Source: JADZAI01 sp047602465 (GTDB taxonomy: Bacteria > Pseudomonadota > Alphaproteobacteria > Micropepsales > Micropepsaceae). Taken from it: a stretch of 64,000 nucleotides of DNA. Below the pieces are notes generated by a model. The model searched no databases and was not told where the DNA came from. It saw only the letters and a program-made list of their open reading frames with translations. Within the stretch, counting starts at the first letter, position 1. Each line of letters begins with the position of its first letter. The position numbers and the translations under genes were made by a program. The DNA is taken from the NCBI GenBank assembly GCA_047602465.1, contig JASGHF010000002.1, positions 434,001-498,000 on the forward strand, in the 5' to 3' direction. This document shows, piece after piece, positions 1 to 7,673 of the stretch.

Positions 1-316
1 GACGCCGGTAGATGAGTACGCCGGTCTCCAGTTCATGGATTCGCAGATCGGGCATAGCCGCCAGCTTGCCGGCATTCGATTCGTCCACCAGGAAGCCGCA
101 CAGGCCCGTCTCGTGAATACCGGATTTCCGGACGTCGTCACGGAACCGCGATGCGTCCAGCACGATCGAGGCGGCGTTCTCATCGCCGGTGCCGACGCGA
201 ATGCGCGGCGTCCGGTCGGGATGATTGGGCACGACCCAGCCTTCCACCGAACGTCCGTCATCCTGCAGAATGTTGAAGAGCATCTGGAACCGGACATACC
301 TGCGCGCGCGGACCAA
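1..316 (-). CDS. Unrecognised protein, N-terminal part, cut by window edge
   Basis: An open frame on the minus strand runs off the left edge without a stop. The translation reads MLFNILQDDGRSVEGW near its start and ends HELETGVLIYRR at the edge, with normal amino-acid composition for a soluble cytoplasmic protein. The first ATG is at 283, but the frame continues upstream as VRARRYVRFQ to a TTG at 316. That stretch looks protein-like, so I give the longer start; neither start has a clear Shine-Dalgarno. The gene is divergent from the PilZ gene at 490. I do not recognise the family, and most of the protein lies outside the window. The plus-strand frame at 35-382 is its antisense shadow. Confidence 0.55.
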   Translation of the reverse strand, partial: MVRARRYVRFQMLFNILQDDGRSVEGWVVPNHPDRTPRIRVGTGDENAASIVLDASRFRDDVRKSGIHETGLCGFLVDESNAGKLAAMPDLRIHELETGVLIYRR

Positions 317-489
317 CCTAGTCTGATTTCCGCAGAATTGGATAGCGCCGACAGCAACGCCGCCCGCTGCGCGGGAACTTGACCTGCGGCCGGCAAGGCG
401 GGGCGTAAACGGCGTGCGAATCACGCCGCGGGAATGGAACCCTTTATTTACGCTGTGCCGCCTAGATTTGCCCTGTTTTGGGGGCTGAT

Positions 490-1134
490 GTGACGGACGA
501 GGACGCCGCCACCGAGGATACGCCGCAATCGCGGCTCGAATCGTTCATTCTCGGCGCCGCCGACGAACGGCGGCATCGCCGTGTCGTCATCACCCTGCCC
601 GTGCGTTTCATGGCCGAGACCGGCGAAGAGCATCGCGCGATGCTCTTCGACATGTCGCCCGGCGGCATCTCGCTCACCTCCGATCTGCGCCCGGAGATCG
701 GCGCGCGTCTCGTCCTCTACATCGAGGATATCGGACGCTGCGAGGGCGCCGTGGTGCGCCATCACGAATACGGCTTTGCGCTGCGCCTCATCGCCACCCA
801 GAACCGGCGCGACCGCATCGCCGAGCGCCTGACCTTCCACGCCAACCGCCACCGCCTGCGCGACGACGACCTGCGCATGCACGAGCGCACCGAGCATGAC
901 CACCAGACCCGCTGCCTGATGCCGGACGGCGCCGAGCAGAGCTGCCGTGTCATCGACCTGTCGCTCACCGGCGCCGCCATCGCGCTCGACCGCCGCCCGG
1001 TCATCGGCGCGGAAGTGGTGATCGGCCGCATCCAGGGCCGGGTGGTGCGTCACCTGCCCCAGGGCATCGCCATCCGCTTTCTGGCGGTCGCGCCCTCGCA
1101 CCGCATCGCCGCCGAGCGCCTGACGAGTACCTGA
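490..1134 (+). CDS. Double PilZ-domain protein
   Basis: Probable cyclic-di-GMP effector of 214 residues with two PilZ-like domains. The first (about residues 25-110) has both ligand motifs, RRHRR (RxxxR) at 27-31 and DMSPGG (D/NxSxxG) at 54-59. The second (about 125-205) keeps DLSLTG but has no RxxxR, so it probably does not bind the ligand and may serve structure or dimerisation. There is no signal peptide or membrane segment, so it should be cytosolic. I chose the GTG at 490 because GGGG ends five bases before it. A TTG at 478 in the same frame has no ribosome binding site. The target process (motility, adhesion or polysaccharide) cannot be read from the neighbours. Confidence 0.85.
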   Translation: MTDEDAATEDTPQSRLESFILGAADERRHRRVVITLPVRFMAETGEEHRAMLFDMSPGGISLTSDLRPEIGARLVLYIEDIGRCEGAVVRHHEYGFALRLIATQNRRDRIAERLTFHANRHRLRDDDLRMHERTEHDHQTRCLMPDGAEQSCRVIDLSLTGAAIALDRRPVIGAEVVIGRIQGRVVRHLPQGIAIRFLAVAPSHRIAAERLTST

Positions 1135-1229
1135 CAGGCGCCTGAAAACGGCGTTCAGGCGCCGTTCAGCGCCGCAGCGGCATGGTCGCCCTCACAAGTT
1201 CAGCCCTGCTGGCTATCCGGAGTGACCCC

Positions 1230-1802
1230 ATGTCGCCTGTCCTGAAATTCCTCGCCGCCTCGGCCGCCGCCCTCGCTTTGCTCGGCGCTGCAGAAGCCCG
1301 CGACCGCTATGGCTGCAACACGTCGGGCGACCGCACCCTCGGCACCATCGCCGGCGCCGTGATCGGCGGCGTCGTCGGCGGCCAGTTCGGCAATGACGGC
1401 GACGACCGCGCCCTTGGCGCCGTCGCGGGCGTCCTGCTCGGCGGCGCCGCCGGCAACACCATGGCGGGCGACCGCGATTGCGGCCGCTACGGCCAGCGCG
1501 ACGCCTTCGCCGAAGCCGGTTACGGCGACCGCTACGACAGCCGCTACGACGACTACGACAGCTACGATCCCTATGCCCGCAACGCCTACTACCAGGCGTT
1601 CGAAAACGCCGACCCGTATGAGCGCGTGACCTGGCGCAATCAGGGCCACGCGAACTATGTCGAGGCCGGCGACTGGTATGCCGACGATGACGGCCGCGAC
1701 TGCCGCGAATACGAGCAGGTCATCTATATCGACGGCCGCCGCCAGACCGCGACCGGCACCGCCTGCCGCGATTTTGACGGAACCTGGCAAATCGTCGAAT
1801 AG
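1230..1802 (+). CDS. Glycine-zipper outer-membrane/periplasmic protein (paralogue 1)
   Basis: Secreted 190-residue protein. An N-terminal signal peptide ends near AEA-RD. It is followed by a glycine-zipper segment of the 17-kDa-surface-antigen type, with repeats such as GAVIGGVVGGQFGN and GVLLGGAAGN (about residues 35-85). A Tyr/Asp-rich stretch and a Cys-containing C-terminal region (DCREYEQ...ACRDFDGTW) follow. The start at 1230 has GGAG eight bases upstream; a longer frame from 1182 lacks this and spoils the signal peptide. It is clearly paralogous to the gene at 2791 (same zipper and the same C-terminal YIxGRRQ...ACRxxDGxW pattern). Such proteins usually associate with the outer membrane; the exact role here is unknown. 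Confidence 0.8.
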   Translation: MSPVLKFLAASAAALALLGAAEARDRYGCNTSGDRTLGTIAGAVIGGVVGGQFGNDGDDRALGAVAGVLLGGAAGNTMAGDRDCGRYGQRDAFAEAGYGDRYDSRYDDYDSYDPYARNAYYQAFENADPYERVTWRNQGHANYVEAGDWYADDDGRDCREYEQVIYIDGRRQTATGTACRDFDGTWQIVE

Positions 1803-1874
1803 GCGCCCGCCCCCGCATCCCTGATTAACTGTTCAGGAACCATTCAGCCGCCGGCGCGTAGCGATAGAGGCTAA

Positions 1875-1899
1875 GGCTCTCCGCATCATGCGGAGAGCC
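1875..1899. promoter_or_regulatory. Perfect inverted repeat before the Tyr-rich lipoprotein gene
   Basis: GGCTCTCCGC and GCGGAGAGCC are perfect 10-bp arms separated by ATCAT, ending 21 bases before the ATG at 1921. No T-run follows, so it is a poor intrinsic terminator for the gene ending at 1802. It could instead be an operator or a 5'-leader hairpin of the lipoprotein mRNA. Confidence 0.5.
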
Positions 1900-1920
1900 G
1901 CCCGCTACGAGGTTCTGAAA

Positions 1921-2676
1921 ATGCGCACGAAGCGCCTTCTCGCCATCGCAGCCGTTCTGGCTGCCCTGCCTGCCGCAGGCTGCGTCGGCTATGACAGCTA
2001 TTACGACGACGGCTATTACGGCTCGTCCTATTACAACGACGGCTACTACGACGACGGCTATTACGACGGCCAGTGGGGCTATTACAGCCGCGATGGCTAC
2101 TACCGCCGCGGCGATTATTTCTACAACAGCTACTATCCCGGCTACACGTTCGGGAACGGCGGCTACTGGTATAGCGGCCGCTGGTATGCGCGCCCGATCG
2201 TCGTCGTCCGCCACGACAACCACAACCACAACAAGCACGACAACCACAAATGGCGCGACCGCAACCGGGATCGCGACCACGATCACGACCGCCCCCGCCG
2301 CGACCGTGACGGCGACTGGCGCAACGGCCGCAACGATCACGACGGCCGCAACTGGAATCACAACGACAATGACGGCCGCCGCGATGGCGACCGCCGCCGC
2401 GGCCGCGCCGAACGCGGCGATAACCAGCCTGTCGTCTCGCCGCGCGGCCCGCGCCGCGACCAGCCGTCCGTCCAGCCGGACGAGGACCGCCGCGGCCGTT
2501 CCGAAGGCCGCCGCGAGCGCACGGAGACCCGCGACGCGCCGCGCGTCGAACGCCCCGCTGAACAGCAGCCCGCCTATCAGCCGCCGCCGCAGGAGGCCGC
2601 GCCCGCACGCCCGGACGATCAGCCGCGCGGCCGCTTCGGCAACACCCGCCGCAACGACCGTCAGCCCGACAACTGA
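1921..2676 (+). CDS. Tyr/Asp-rich then Arg/Asp/His-rich lipoprotein
   Basis: Predicted 251-residue lipoprotein. The signal peptide ends in the lipobox LPAAGC, with Cys at about residue 20. The mature part starts with Tyr/Asp/Gly repeats (DDGYYG, YNDGYY, DDGYYDG; about residues 23-80). A linker rich in His, Asn, Asp and Lys follows, then a long low-complexity region of Arg, Asp, Asn and Gly, and a Pro/Gln-rich end. The start at 1921 has GAGG eight bases upstream; the in-frame ATG at 1888 lies inside the inverted repeat and would hide the signal peptide. I do not recognise a folded domain beyond the low-complexity parts. It lies between two paralogous glycine-zipper genes, which suggests a joint envelope role. 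Confidence 0.75.
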   Translation: MRTKRLLAIAAVLAALPAAGCVGYDSYYDDGYYGSSYYNDGYYDDGYYDGQWGYYSRDGYYRRGDYFYNSYYPGYTFGNGGYWYSGRWYARPIVVVRHDNHNHNKHDNHKWRDRNRDRDHDHDRPRRDRDGDWRNGRNDHDGRNWNHNDNDGRRDGDRRRGRAERGDNQPVVSPRGPRRDQPSVQPDEDRRGRSEGRRERTETRDAPRVERPAEQQPAYQPPPQEAAPARPDDQPRGRFGNTRRNDRQPDN

Positions 2677-2790
2677 GTCGGCGCTCAAGCTGCGGCGGAT
2701 TCTCAGGAACCGCCGCACCGCTCCCCGCGTTCTGATCCTACGAGGCCGCTGGCGAAAGCCGGCGGCCGGTCAGGACAAGGAGAGTTCAAG

Positions 2791-3297
2791 ATGCTTCGCA
2801 ACGTCATGGCTGGTGCGGCTGCGGCCGCCATTCTCATGGGCGTCAGCGCCGGCGAAGCCGAAGCGCGCAGCCGCTACGCTGACTGCTATCAGGACAATCG
2901 CAACGATCAGGTCGCGGGCGCCGTCATCGGCGGCATTCTCGGCGGCGTGATCGGCAACCAGGTGTTCAAGGGCGAACGCGGCCTCGGCACCGTGGCCGGC
3001 GTCGTTCTCGGCGGCGTGGCCGGCGCGCAGCTCGCCCGCAGCGGCGACAACTGCGACCAGTACTACGCCTCCTACGCCTATTCCGATGCGTTCGACCGCG
3101 ATCCGTATCAGCGCGTGCGCTGGGATAATCCGCGCTCCGGCAATTACGGCTACGTGATCCCGGCCGACTACTACCGCGACCGCCGCGGCAATTACTGCCG
3201 CAACTACGAGCAGGAGATCTACATCAACGGCCGCCGTCAGTATGCCGAAGGTGTCGCCTGCCGGAACCGCGACGGTTCGTGGCGCATCGTGAAATAG
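2791..3297 (+). CDS. Glycine-zipper outer-membrane/periplasmic protein (paralogue 2)
   Basis: A 168-residue secreted protein with a signal peptide ending near AEA-RS. A glycine zipper (GAVIGGILGGVIGNQ and GVVLGGVAGAQ) spans residues 42-82, followed by a Tyr-rich segment and a C-terminal region with two Cys (YCRNYEQ, ACRNRDG). AAGGAGAG lies just before the ATG. It closely resembles the protein encoded at 1230, so the two flank the lipoprotein gene as a duplicated pair. Glycine-zipper proteins of this family sit in or at the outer membrane. Function beyond envelope structure is not known. A strong hairpin follows at 3357. Confidence 0.8.
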   Translation: MLRNVMAGAAAAAILMGVSAGEAEARSRYADCYQDNRNDQVAGAVIGGILGGVIGNQVFKGERGLGTVAGVVLGGVAGAQLARSGDNCDQYYASYAYSDAFDRDPYQRVRWDNPRSGNYGYVIPADYYRDRRGNYCRNYEQEIYINGRRQYAEGVACRNRDGSWRIVK

Positions 3298-3356
3298 GCC
3301 ACGACGCAGGCCACAACGGACAGCGCGTCGCCGCCTCAGGCGCCGCGATATGAAGA

Positions 3357-3392
3357 AGGCCCGCGCCGCACCCAAGGGTGCCGCGCGGGCCT
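3357..3392. terminator. Hairpin between convergent genes
   Basis: AGGCCCGCGC pairs perfectly with GCGCGGGCCT, with an inner GCACCC/GGGTGC stem and an AA loop. It lies between the stop of the plus gene (3297) and the stop of the minus gene (3426). On the minus strand it is followed by a T-rich run (TTCTTCAT), so it probably terminates both converging transcripts. Confidence 0.65.
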
Positions 3393-3425
3393 CGCCGTTT
3401 CCGGACTTTGAGAGAGGCGTGGCGC

Positions 3426-3878
3426 TTACTGCGCCGCGCCGCCCTGCAGCTTCGTCATCGCTTCCTGCTGGCAGGCCATGGCGGCCTCGGCGACCTGCGG
3501 GTTCACGCGGTCATACGTCGCGCCGGCTTCCTCTTCGCTGATGCCGAACTCCTTCACCAGGATCGCGACCGTCGCGGCCTTCTGCGCGGCCGGATCGGAG
3601 ATCATGGCGTCTTCCTTCGACTGCACGGCAAGCACGCGCAGCACCTTCGCGCCGTCGTCGCCCATGCCGGCCAGCTTGGTGGTCAGACAGCCGCAGACGT
3701 CGGTGATCATCGTCGACATCATTTCTTTCTGCTCGGCGGGCGTCTCCGGCGGCAGGTTCGCGATCGCCTGCTCCGTCGCCATCGCGACGCACCGCTCGTT
3801 CGCGGTGGCCTGGTCGTCGGCCAGCGCAGGGGCGGCCATCGCGGCGGCGAACAGCGCCGCGGTCACAAAACGCTTCAT
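3426..3878 (-). CDS. Small periplasmic four-Cys protein (paralogue A)
   Basis: A 150-residue protein with a clear Sec signal peptide (MKRFVTAALFAAAMAAPALA-DD). The mature part is mostly helical and acidic and carries four cysteines in the order ERC, CGC, AMAC, a pattern C...CxC...C. The genes at 52838 and 53228 share the same pattern, the same position of the CxC after the signal peptide, and a similar helical spacer. GGAG precedes the start. Two disulfides are likely in the periplasm. I do not recognise a named family. It is transcribed downstream of, and in the same direction as, the enoyl-CoA hydratase gene, 116 bases away. Confidence 0.8.
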   Translation of the reverse strand: MKRFVTAALFAAAMAAPALADDQATANERCVAMATEQAIANLPPETPAEQKEMMSTMITDVCGCLTTKLAGMGDDGAKVLRVLAVQSKEDAMISDPAAQKAATVAILVKEFGISEEEAGATYDRVNPQVAEAAMACQQEAMTKLQGGAAQ

Positions 3879-3994
3879 GTGTCGTCTCTCCAAAAGGGGC
3901 ATTTCCCTGCCCAGCGGGTGGCGTCCTACGCCAAATGCGGCCCGGTTGCCATCCCGGGCCTGAATTGGCGATGAACGATCGGTGAAGCGGCCGC

Positions 3995-4780
3995 CTAACG
4001 GCCCTTCCACTTGGGCGCGCGCTTCTGGCTGAAGGCCAGCGGCCCCTCGATCAGGTCTTCCGATTTGAACATCGCCGTCAGCGCCGGATAGCTGCGCTGG
4101 TTGACGATGGCATCCTTCAGGCTCGCCTCGTCCAGCCCCTTCATCACCGCTTCTTTCGAGGCGCGGATCGACATCGGCGAGCATTCGGCGATCAGTCCCG
4201 CCCATTTCTTCGCGGTGGCCAGCAGTTCGGCCTGCGGCACCACCTCGTTGACGAAGCCCAGCTCCTTGCCCTCGGCCGCGCTCACGCGCCGCCCGGTCAG
4301 GATCATGCCCATGGCGCGCTTCAGGCCGATCTCGCGCGGCAGGCGGTGCAGGCCGCCGGCCAGCGCCGCAAGGCCGACGCGCGGTTCGGGCAGCGCGAAG
4401 ATCGCATTGTCCGATGCGACGATCAGGTCGCAGGCCAGCGCGATCTCGAAGCCGCCGCCCATCGCGACGCCGTTCACGGCGGCGATCACCGGCTTGGCCA
4501 GATCGTAGCGCGACGACAGCCCGGCGAATCCGCTGGGCGGCACGGTGATCGGCTTGCCGCTCGCCTGATAGACCAGGTCGTTGCCGGCCGAGAAGGCGCG
4601 CTCGCCCTCGCCGGTGATGATCGCGACCCACAGATTGGGGTCGGCCGCGAATTCGTCGAACACGGCGGCGAGTTCCGCATTTGCCGGCGGATGCAGCGCA
4701 TTCATCTGCGCCGGGCGCTTGATGGTGACGGTAAGGATGTTGCCCTCGGCCTCGGCCGAGCAGAATTCGCGCGCAGTCAT
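3995..4780 (-). CDS. Enoyl-CoA hydratase/isomerase family protein
   Basis: A 261-residue crotonase-fold enzyme, probably adding water to 2-enoyl-CoA in fatty- or organic-acid degradation. The oxyanion-hole segment AFSAGNDL lies near residue 65. GGGFEIALACD near 110 and LPEPRVGL near 135 carry the two catalytic glutamates of true hydratases. The length is normal for the family. I chose MTAREFCS as start; the open frame extends far upstream, but that part has low protein likeness and antisense overlap with the next gene. The exact substrate cannot be told from sequence, and isomerase or lyase members of the family share these motifs. The acyl-CoA dehydrogenase at 5786 suggests a beta-oxidation-type context, but the two genes are divergent. 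Confidence 0.85.
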   Translation of the reverse strand: MTAREFCSAEAEGNILTVTIKRPAQMNALHPPANAELAAVFDEFAADPNLWVAIITGEGERAFSAGNDLVYQASGKPITVPPSGFAGLSSRYDLAKPVIAAVNGVAMGGGFEIALACDLIVASDNAIFALPEPRVGLAALAGGLHRLPREIGLKRAMGMILTGRRVSAAEGKELGFVNEVVPQAELLATAKKWAGLIAECSPMSIRASKEAVMKGLDEASLKDAIVNQRSYPALTAMFKSEDLIEGPLAFSQKRAPKWKGR

Positions 4781-4982
4781 AAGCGTTTCCCGTTCGTTAA
4801 TTGTATTCGTGTCATTCAGCGTGCGGGCGGCGGGCGTGATTTGCAAGAGCGCCGTCCCTGAGATTCGTGAAGCCTGAGACGCAACCGGTACGCGCATCTG
4901 TGCGTATTCCACTCCAGACCGCTCTCCTGCGCTTGGGGCGTCGGGAGATCTGCCAACCGACCGGATCGGCGACCTGACAGAC

Positions 4983-5741
4983 ATGACTGCGTCCGCGCCC
5001 CAGCTCGACCCCGACCAGCCCCGCTTTGCGATCAGCATCGGCGGCAAGATCTATGGCCCCTACGCGGCCGACCAGATGCGCAGCTACATCGCCGAAGGCC
5101 GCATCACCGCCTCGTCTCTGGTCTCGCGTGAAGGCGGCCCCTGGACCGCCGCGTCCGATGACGCCTTCTGCGCCCATATCCTCGCCCAGCGCGCGCGCCG
5201 TGTGCCGGACCTGCCGCCTGCCGCTCCCGCCGCCGCGCCGCAGGATGCCGCCGCCGCCACGCCGCAGGCATCGCCCGCGCCGGCCGCCGCGCCGCAATCC
5301 TCATCGTCCAGCGCCCGCGAAGCCTTCCTGAAAGAGCTGGAAGGCGTGCGCGGCTTCAAACCTGCCGAACCTGCCCAGCGCGCCCCCGGCCCGCCGCGTC
5401 CGGACGCGCCTCAGCCTGCGCCGGCCGCAGCCGCCTTCGCACCCGACCGCGACGCCGCGCAGGAAGCCTCGAATTTCGTGATCGTGTTCGATCTGAAATC
5501 GCGCGGCCACAACAAGCTGGAAGAACACATCATGCAGCTCGGGCGCGCGGTCCGTGTGCTGCCCGGCTTCTGGCTGCTGAATGCGACCATGACTTCGGGC
5601 GCCATCCGCAATGCGCTCATGAAGCATTTCGGAACCATGGACACCTTCATCATCGTCGACGCCACGCGCGACAAGCTGGCCTGGTTCAATATCGGCCCGG
5701 AAATCGATTCCCAGATCCGTCAGGTCTGGCGGCGCAGCTGA
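4983..5741 (+). CDS. GYF_2-domain protein fused to a Cas2/SinR-like ferredoxin-fold domain
   Basis: A 252-residue cytosolic protein in three parts. Residues about 14-58 match the GYF_2 (DUF4339) pattern (GGKIYGPYAADQM...EGRI...SLVSREGGPW), a probable peptide-binding module. Residues about 75-160 form an Ala/Pro-rich linker. Residues about 163-250 form a compact alpha/beta domain: strand NFVIVFDL, helix KLEEHIMQLG, strand VLPGFWLLNATMT, helix AIRNALMKHFG, strand TFIIVDATRDKLAWFN. This order and the first-strand FDL resemble the small Cas2/SinR-like ferredoxin fold. No CRISPR array or cas gene is nearby. The domain assignment of the C-terminus is my inference; the GYF_2 call is stronger. The start is the only ATG that includes the first GYF_2 strand. 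Confidence 0.7.
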   Translation: MTASAPQLDPDQPRFAISIGGKIYGPYAADQMRSYIAEGRITASSLVSREGGPWTAASDDAFCAHILAQRARRVPDLPPAAPAAAPQDAAAATPQASPAPAAAPQSSSSSAREAFLKELEGVRGFKPAEPAQRAPGPPRPDAPQPAPAAAAFAPDRDAAQEASNFVIVFDLKSRGHNKLEEHIMQLGRAVRVLPGFWLLNATMTSGAIRNALMKHFGTMDTFIIVDATRDKLAWFNIGPEIDSQIRQVWRRS

Positions 5742-5785
5742 CAGGGCGTTAGCTTCCGGGGACAACAGCATCCCGGAGGAGGCCC

Positions 5786-6983
5786 ATGGACCTCAGCAAC
5801 GACGCCGCCGAACACGCCTTCCGCATGGAAGTGCGCGCGTTCATCGCCCAGAACCTGCCCGAAGAGGCTCAAGCGCAACACGGCCCAGGGCCTGCGCGGC
5901 CCCAAGGAAGAGGGCATCGCCTGGCACAAAATTCTCGCGAAGAAAGGCTGGGCCGCGCCGTCATGGCCCAAGGAGAATGGCGGCTGCGAGTGGACCCCGA
6001 CCCAGAGCTATATCTTCGAGGAGGAAATGGCGCTGGCCGGCTGCCCGCCCATGTCGCCCTTCCCGATCAAGATGGTCGGCCCCGTCATCATCCATTTCGG
6101 CACGCCCGAGCAGAAGGCGAAATGGATTCCGCCCACCCTCGCCGGTGAGATGATCTGGTGCCAGGGCTACAGCGAACCCGGCGCCGGCTCCGATCTCGCG
6201 ACGCTTCAGACCCGTGCGGTCAAGGACGGCGACGACTATGTCGTCAACGGCATGAAGATCTGGACGTCCTACGGCCACCAGGCCGACTGGATGTTCGCGC
6301 TGGTCCGCACCTCCACTGAGGGCAAGCCGCAGGAAGGCATCTCGGTCCTCCTCATCGACATGAAGACGCCGGGCGTCAGCCACCGCCCGATCATCACCAT
6401 CGACGGCTCGCACATCCTCAACGAGATCCGCTTCGACAATGTCCGCGTGCCGCAGTTCAACCGCATCGGCGAGGAGAACAAGGGCTGGACCTACGCCAAG
6501 TTCCTGCTCGGCAACGAGCGCGCGCTGATTGCCCAGATCGCCCAGTCGACCCAGCTCGTCGCCAGGCTGAAGGAGATCGCGAAACAGGAAGCCGACGGTT
6601 TCGGCGGCCGCCTCATCGACGATCCCGACTTCCGCGCGAAACTCACCGCCATCGAGATCGAACTCGATGCGCTGCGCACCACTAACGAGCGTGTGCTGTA
6701 CGAGGCGCGCACCGGCACGGCCGGCAATGGCGGCGCGATCCTCAAATCCAAGGGCACTTTCATCAGCCAGGCGCTCAGCGAGATCTACACCGAGGTCGTC
6801 CACTATTACGGCGATGTGTGGGAGCAGAAGGCGCTCTATCCCGGCTGGAACCAGCCGCCGATCGGCCCGGACTACGCGAAGAACGCGGTGCCGCTCTACA
6901 TGCGCCAGCGCGCCAACACGATCGAAGGCGGCTCGGAAGAGATCCAGAAAAACGTGATCTCCAAACAGGTGCTGGGTCTTTAG
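5786..6983 (+). pseudogene. Acyl-CoA dehydrogenase with a single-base frameshift
   Basis: Coding for an acyl-CoA dehydrogenase of about 398 residues if one base is removed. The first frame (5786 to about 5866) reads MDLSNDAAEHAFRM...FIAQNLPEE. After GAAGAGG at 5861-5867 the homologous sequence continues one base out of frame as LKRNTAQGL...KGWAAPSWPKENGG...YIFEEE, then runs to the stop at 6983. The later part holds GYSEPGAGSD (substrate/FAD region) and TIEGGSEEIQKN, with the family's usual catalytic glutamate. GGAGGA precedes the start. Removing one G restores a full enzyme, so this is either a recent inactivation or a sequence error. The enzyme would oxidise acyl-CoA with FAD and pass electrons to ETF. 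Confidence 0.85.
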
Positions 6984-6997
6984 GGCGATCCCCAGGT

Positions 6998-7263
6998 GTC
7001 ATGGTCGGCGAAGGCCGACCATCCACGCCTTACCCATATCAACGGCAGAACAGAACCAGCCAGACACCCCGTCTGTCATGGTCGGCGAAGGCCGACCATC
7101 CACGCCTTGCTCATATCAACGGCAGAACAGAGCCAGCCAGACACCCTGCCTGTCATGGTCGGCGAAGGCCGACCATCCACGCCTTGCCCATATCAACCAC
7201 AGAACAGAACCAGCCAGACACCCCCGTCTGTCATGGTCGGCGAAGGCCGACCATCCACGCCTT
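6998..7263 (+). repeat. Four tandem copies of a palindromic repeat unit (77-78 bp)
   Basis: Four head-to-tail units start at 6998, 7075, 7152 and 7230 (periods 77, 77 and 78). Each opens with a 34-bp element: GTC, then the arms ATGGTCGGC and GCCGACCAT around a GAAG loop, then CCACGCCTT. A 43-44-bp segment (CATATCAAC...AGAACAGA.CCAGCCAGACAC) follows in each full unit and differs by only a few bases between copies. The array lies between the acyl-CoA dehydrogenase stop and the end of the GIY-YIG gene. Because the segments between palindromes are nearly identical, this is not a CRISPR array. It looks like a REP/BIME-type element. Confidence 0.9.
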
Positions 7264-7274
7264 CACAGCCGCTC

Positions 7275-7565
7275 CTAATCCAGCAGCCCACGCTCAGACA
7301 GATCATCCCACGCCGGATTGGCGCTCTCGATCAGCCTCACCTTCCACGCCCGGCGCCAGGTCTTGATCGCCTTCTCGCGCGCGATGGCGAGCGTCACGTC
7401 GTCGTGGACCTCGTACCAGACCAGCCGGTTCAGCCCGTACCGCTTCGTGAATCCCGCTCCGACGCCCTCCTTGTGCTCCCATACGCGCCGCCCGACGTCA
7501 TTCGTCACGCCCGCATAAAGCGTCCCGTGAGGCCGGTTGGTCATGATGTAGACGTAGTAGCTCAC
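7275..7565 (-). CDS. GIY-YIG nuclease family protein (UPF0213-like)
   Basis: A 96-residue protein made of a single GIY-YIG domain. YYVYIMTN is followed by GTLYAGVT, giving the Y-x-Y...Y-x-G core near residues 3-18. RRVWEHK, containing the usual Arg, follows near 24-30, and KAIKTWRRAWKVRLI near the C-terminus. Family members of this size are small putative DNA endonucleases or repair proteins. I chose GTG at 7565 (VSYYVYIMTN) because the core begins directly after it; a longer frame to 7652 runs back through a palindromic repeat and is unlikely. Copies of the 34-bp repeat lie on both sides, four downstream and two upstream, which may reflect a functional or mobilisation link. Confidence 0.85.
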   Translation of the reverse strand: MSYYVYIMTNRPHGTLYAGVTNDVGRRVWEHKEGVGAGFTKRYGLNRLVWYEVHDDVTLAIAREKAIKTWRRAWKVRLIESANPAWDDLSERGLLD

Positions 7566-7574
7566 GCAAAGCTC

Positions 7575-7608
7575 AAGGCGTGGATGGTCGGCCTGCGCCG
7601 ACCATGAC
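7575..7608 (-). repeat. 34-bp palindromic element, inverted copy
   Basis: A copy of the element found at 6998-7263, in reverse orientation: AAGGCGTGG, then ATGGTCGGC and GCCGACCAT around CTGC, then GAC. It ends ten bases upstream of the GIY-YIG start codon. Relative to the other copies only the loop has changed, while both arms are intact. Confidence 0.85.
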
Positions 7609-7673
7609 AGGTGGGCAGGCGAATCTGCAGGACGAACGATTGGCCCAACCACCGGGCATTCTCAGCAAGTGTT

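Noticed and set aside
1825..2718. Minus-strand open frame opposite the Tyr-rich lipoprotein (Val/Ala-rich)
   Set aside because: A low-complexity shadow of the Tyr/Asp codons on the other strand; it looks membrane-like only because of that.
3426..4631. Single 401-codon minus-strand frame joining the enoyl-CoA hydratase region to the four-Cys protein
   Set aside because: Its first 250 codons are out of frame with the real hydratase; only the part from 3878 downward is the true four-Cys gene, with its own signal peptide and ribosome binding site.
6998..7263. Possible CRISPR array
   Set aside because: The segments between palindromes are nearly identical rather than unique, the period is 77 bases, and no cas genes are present.
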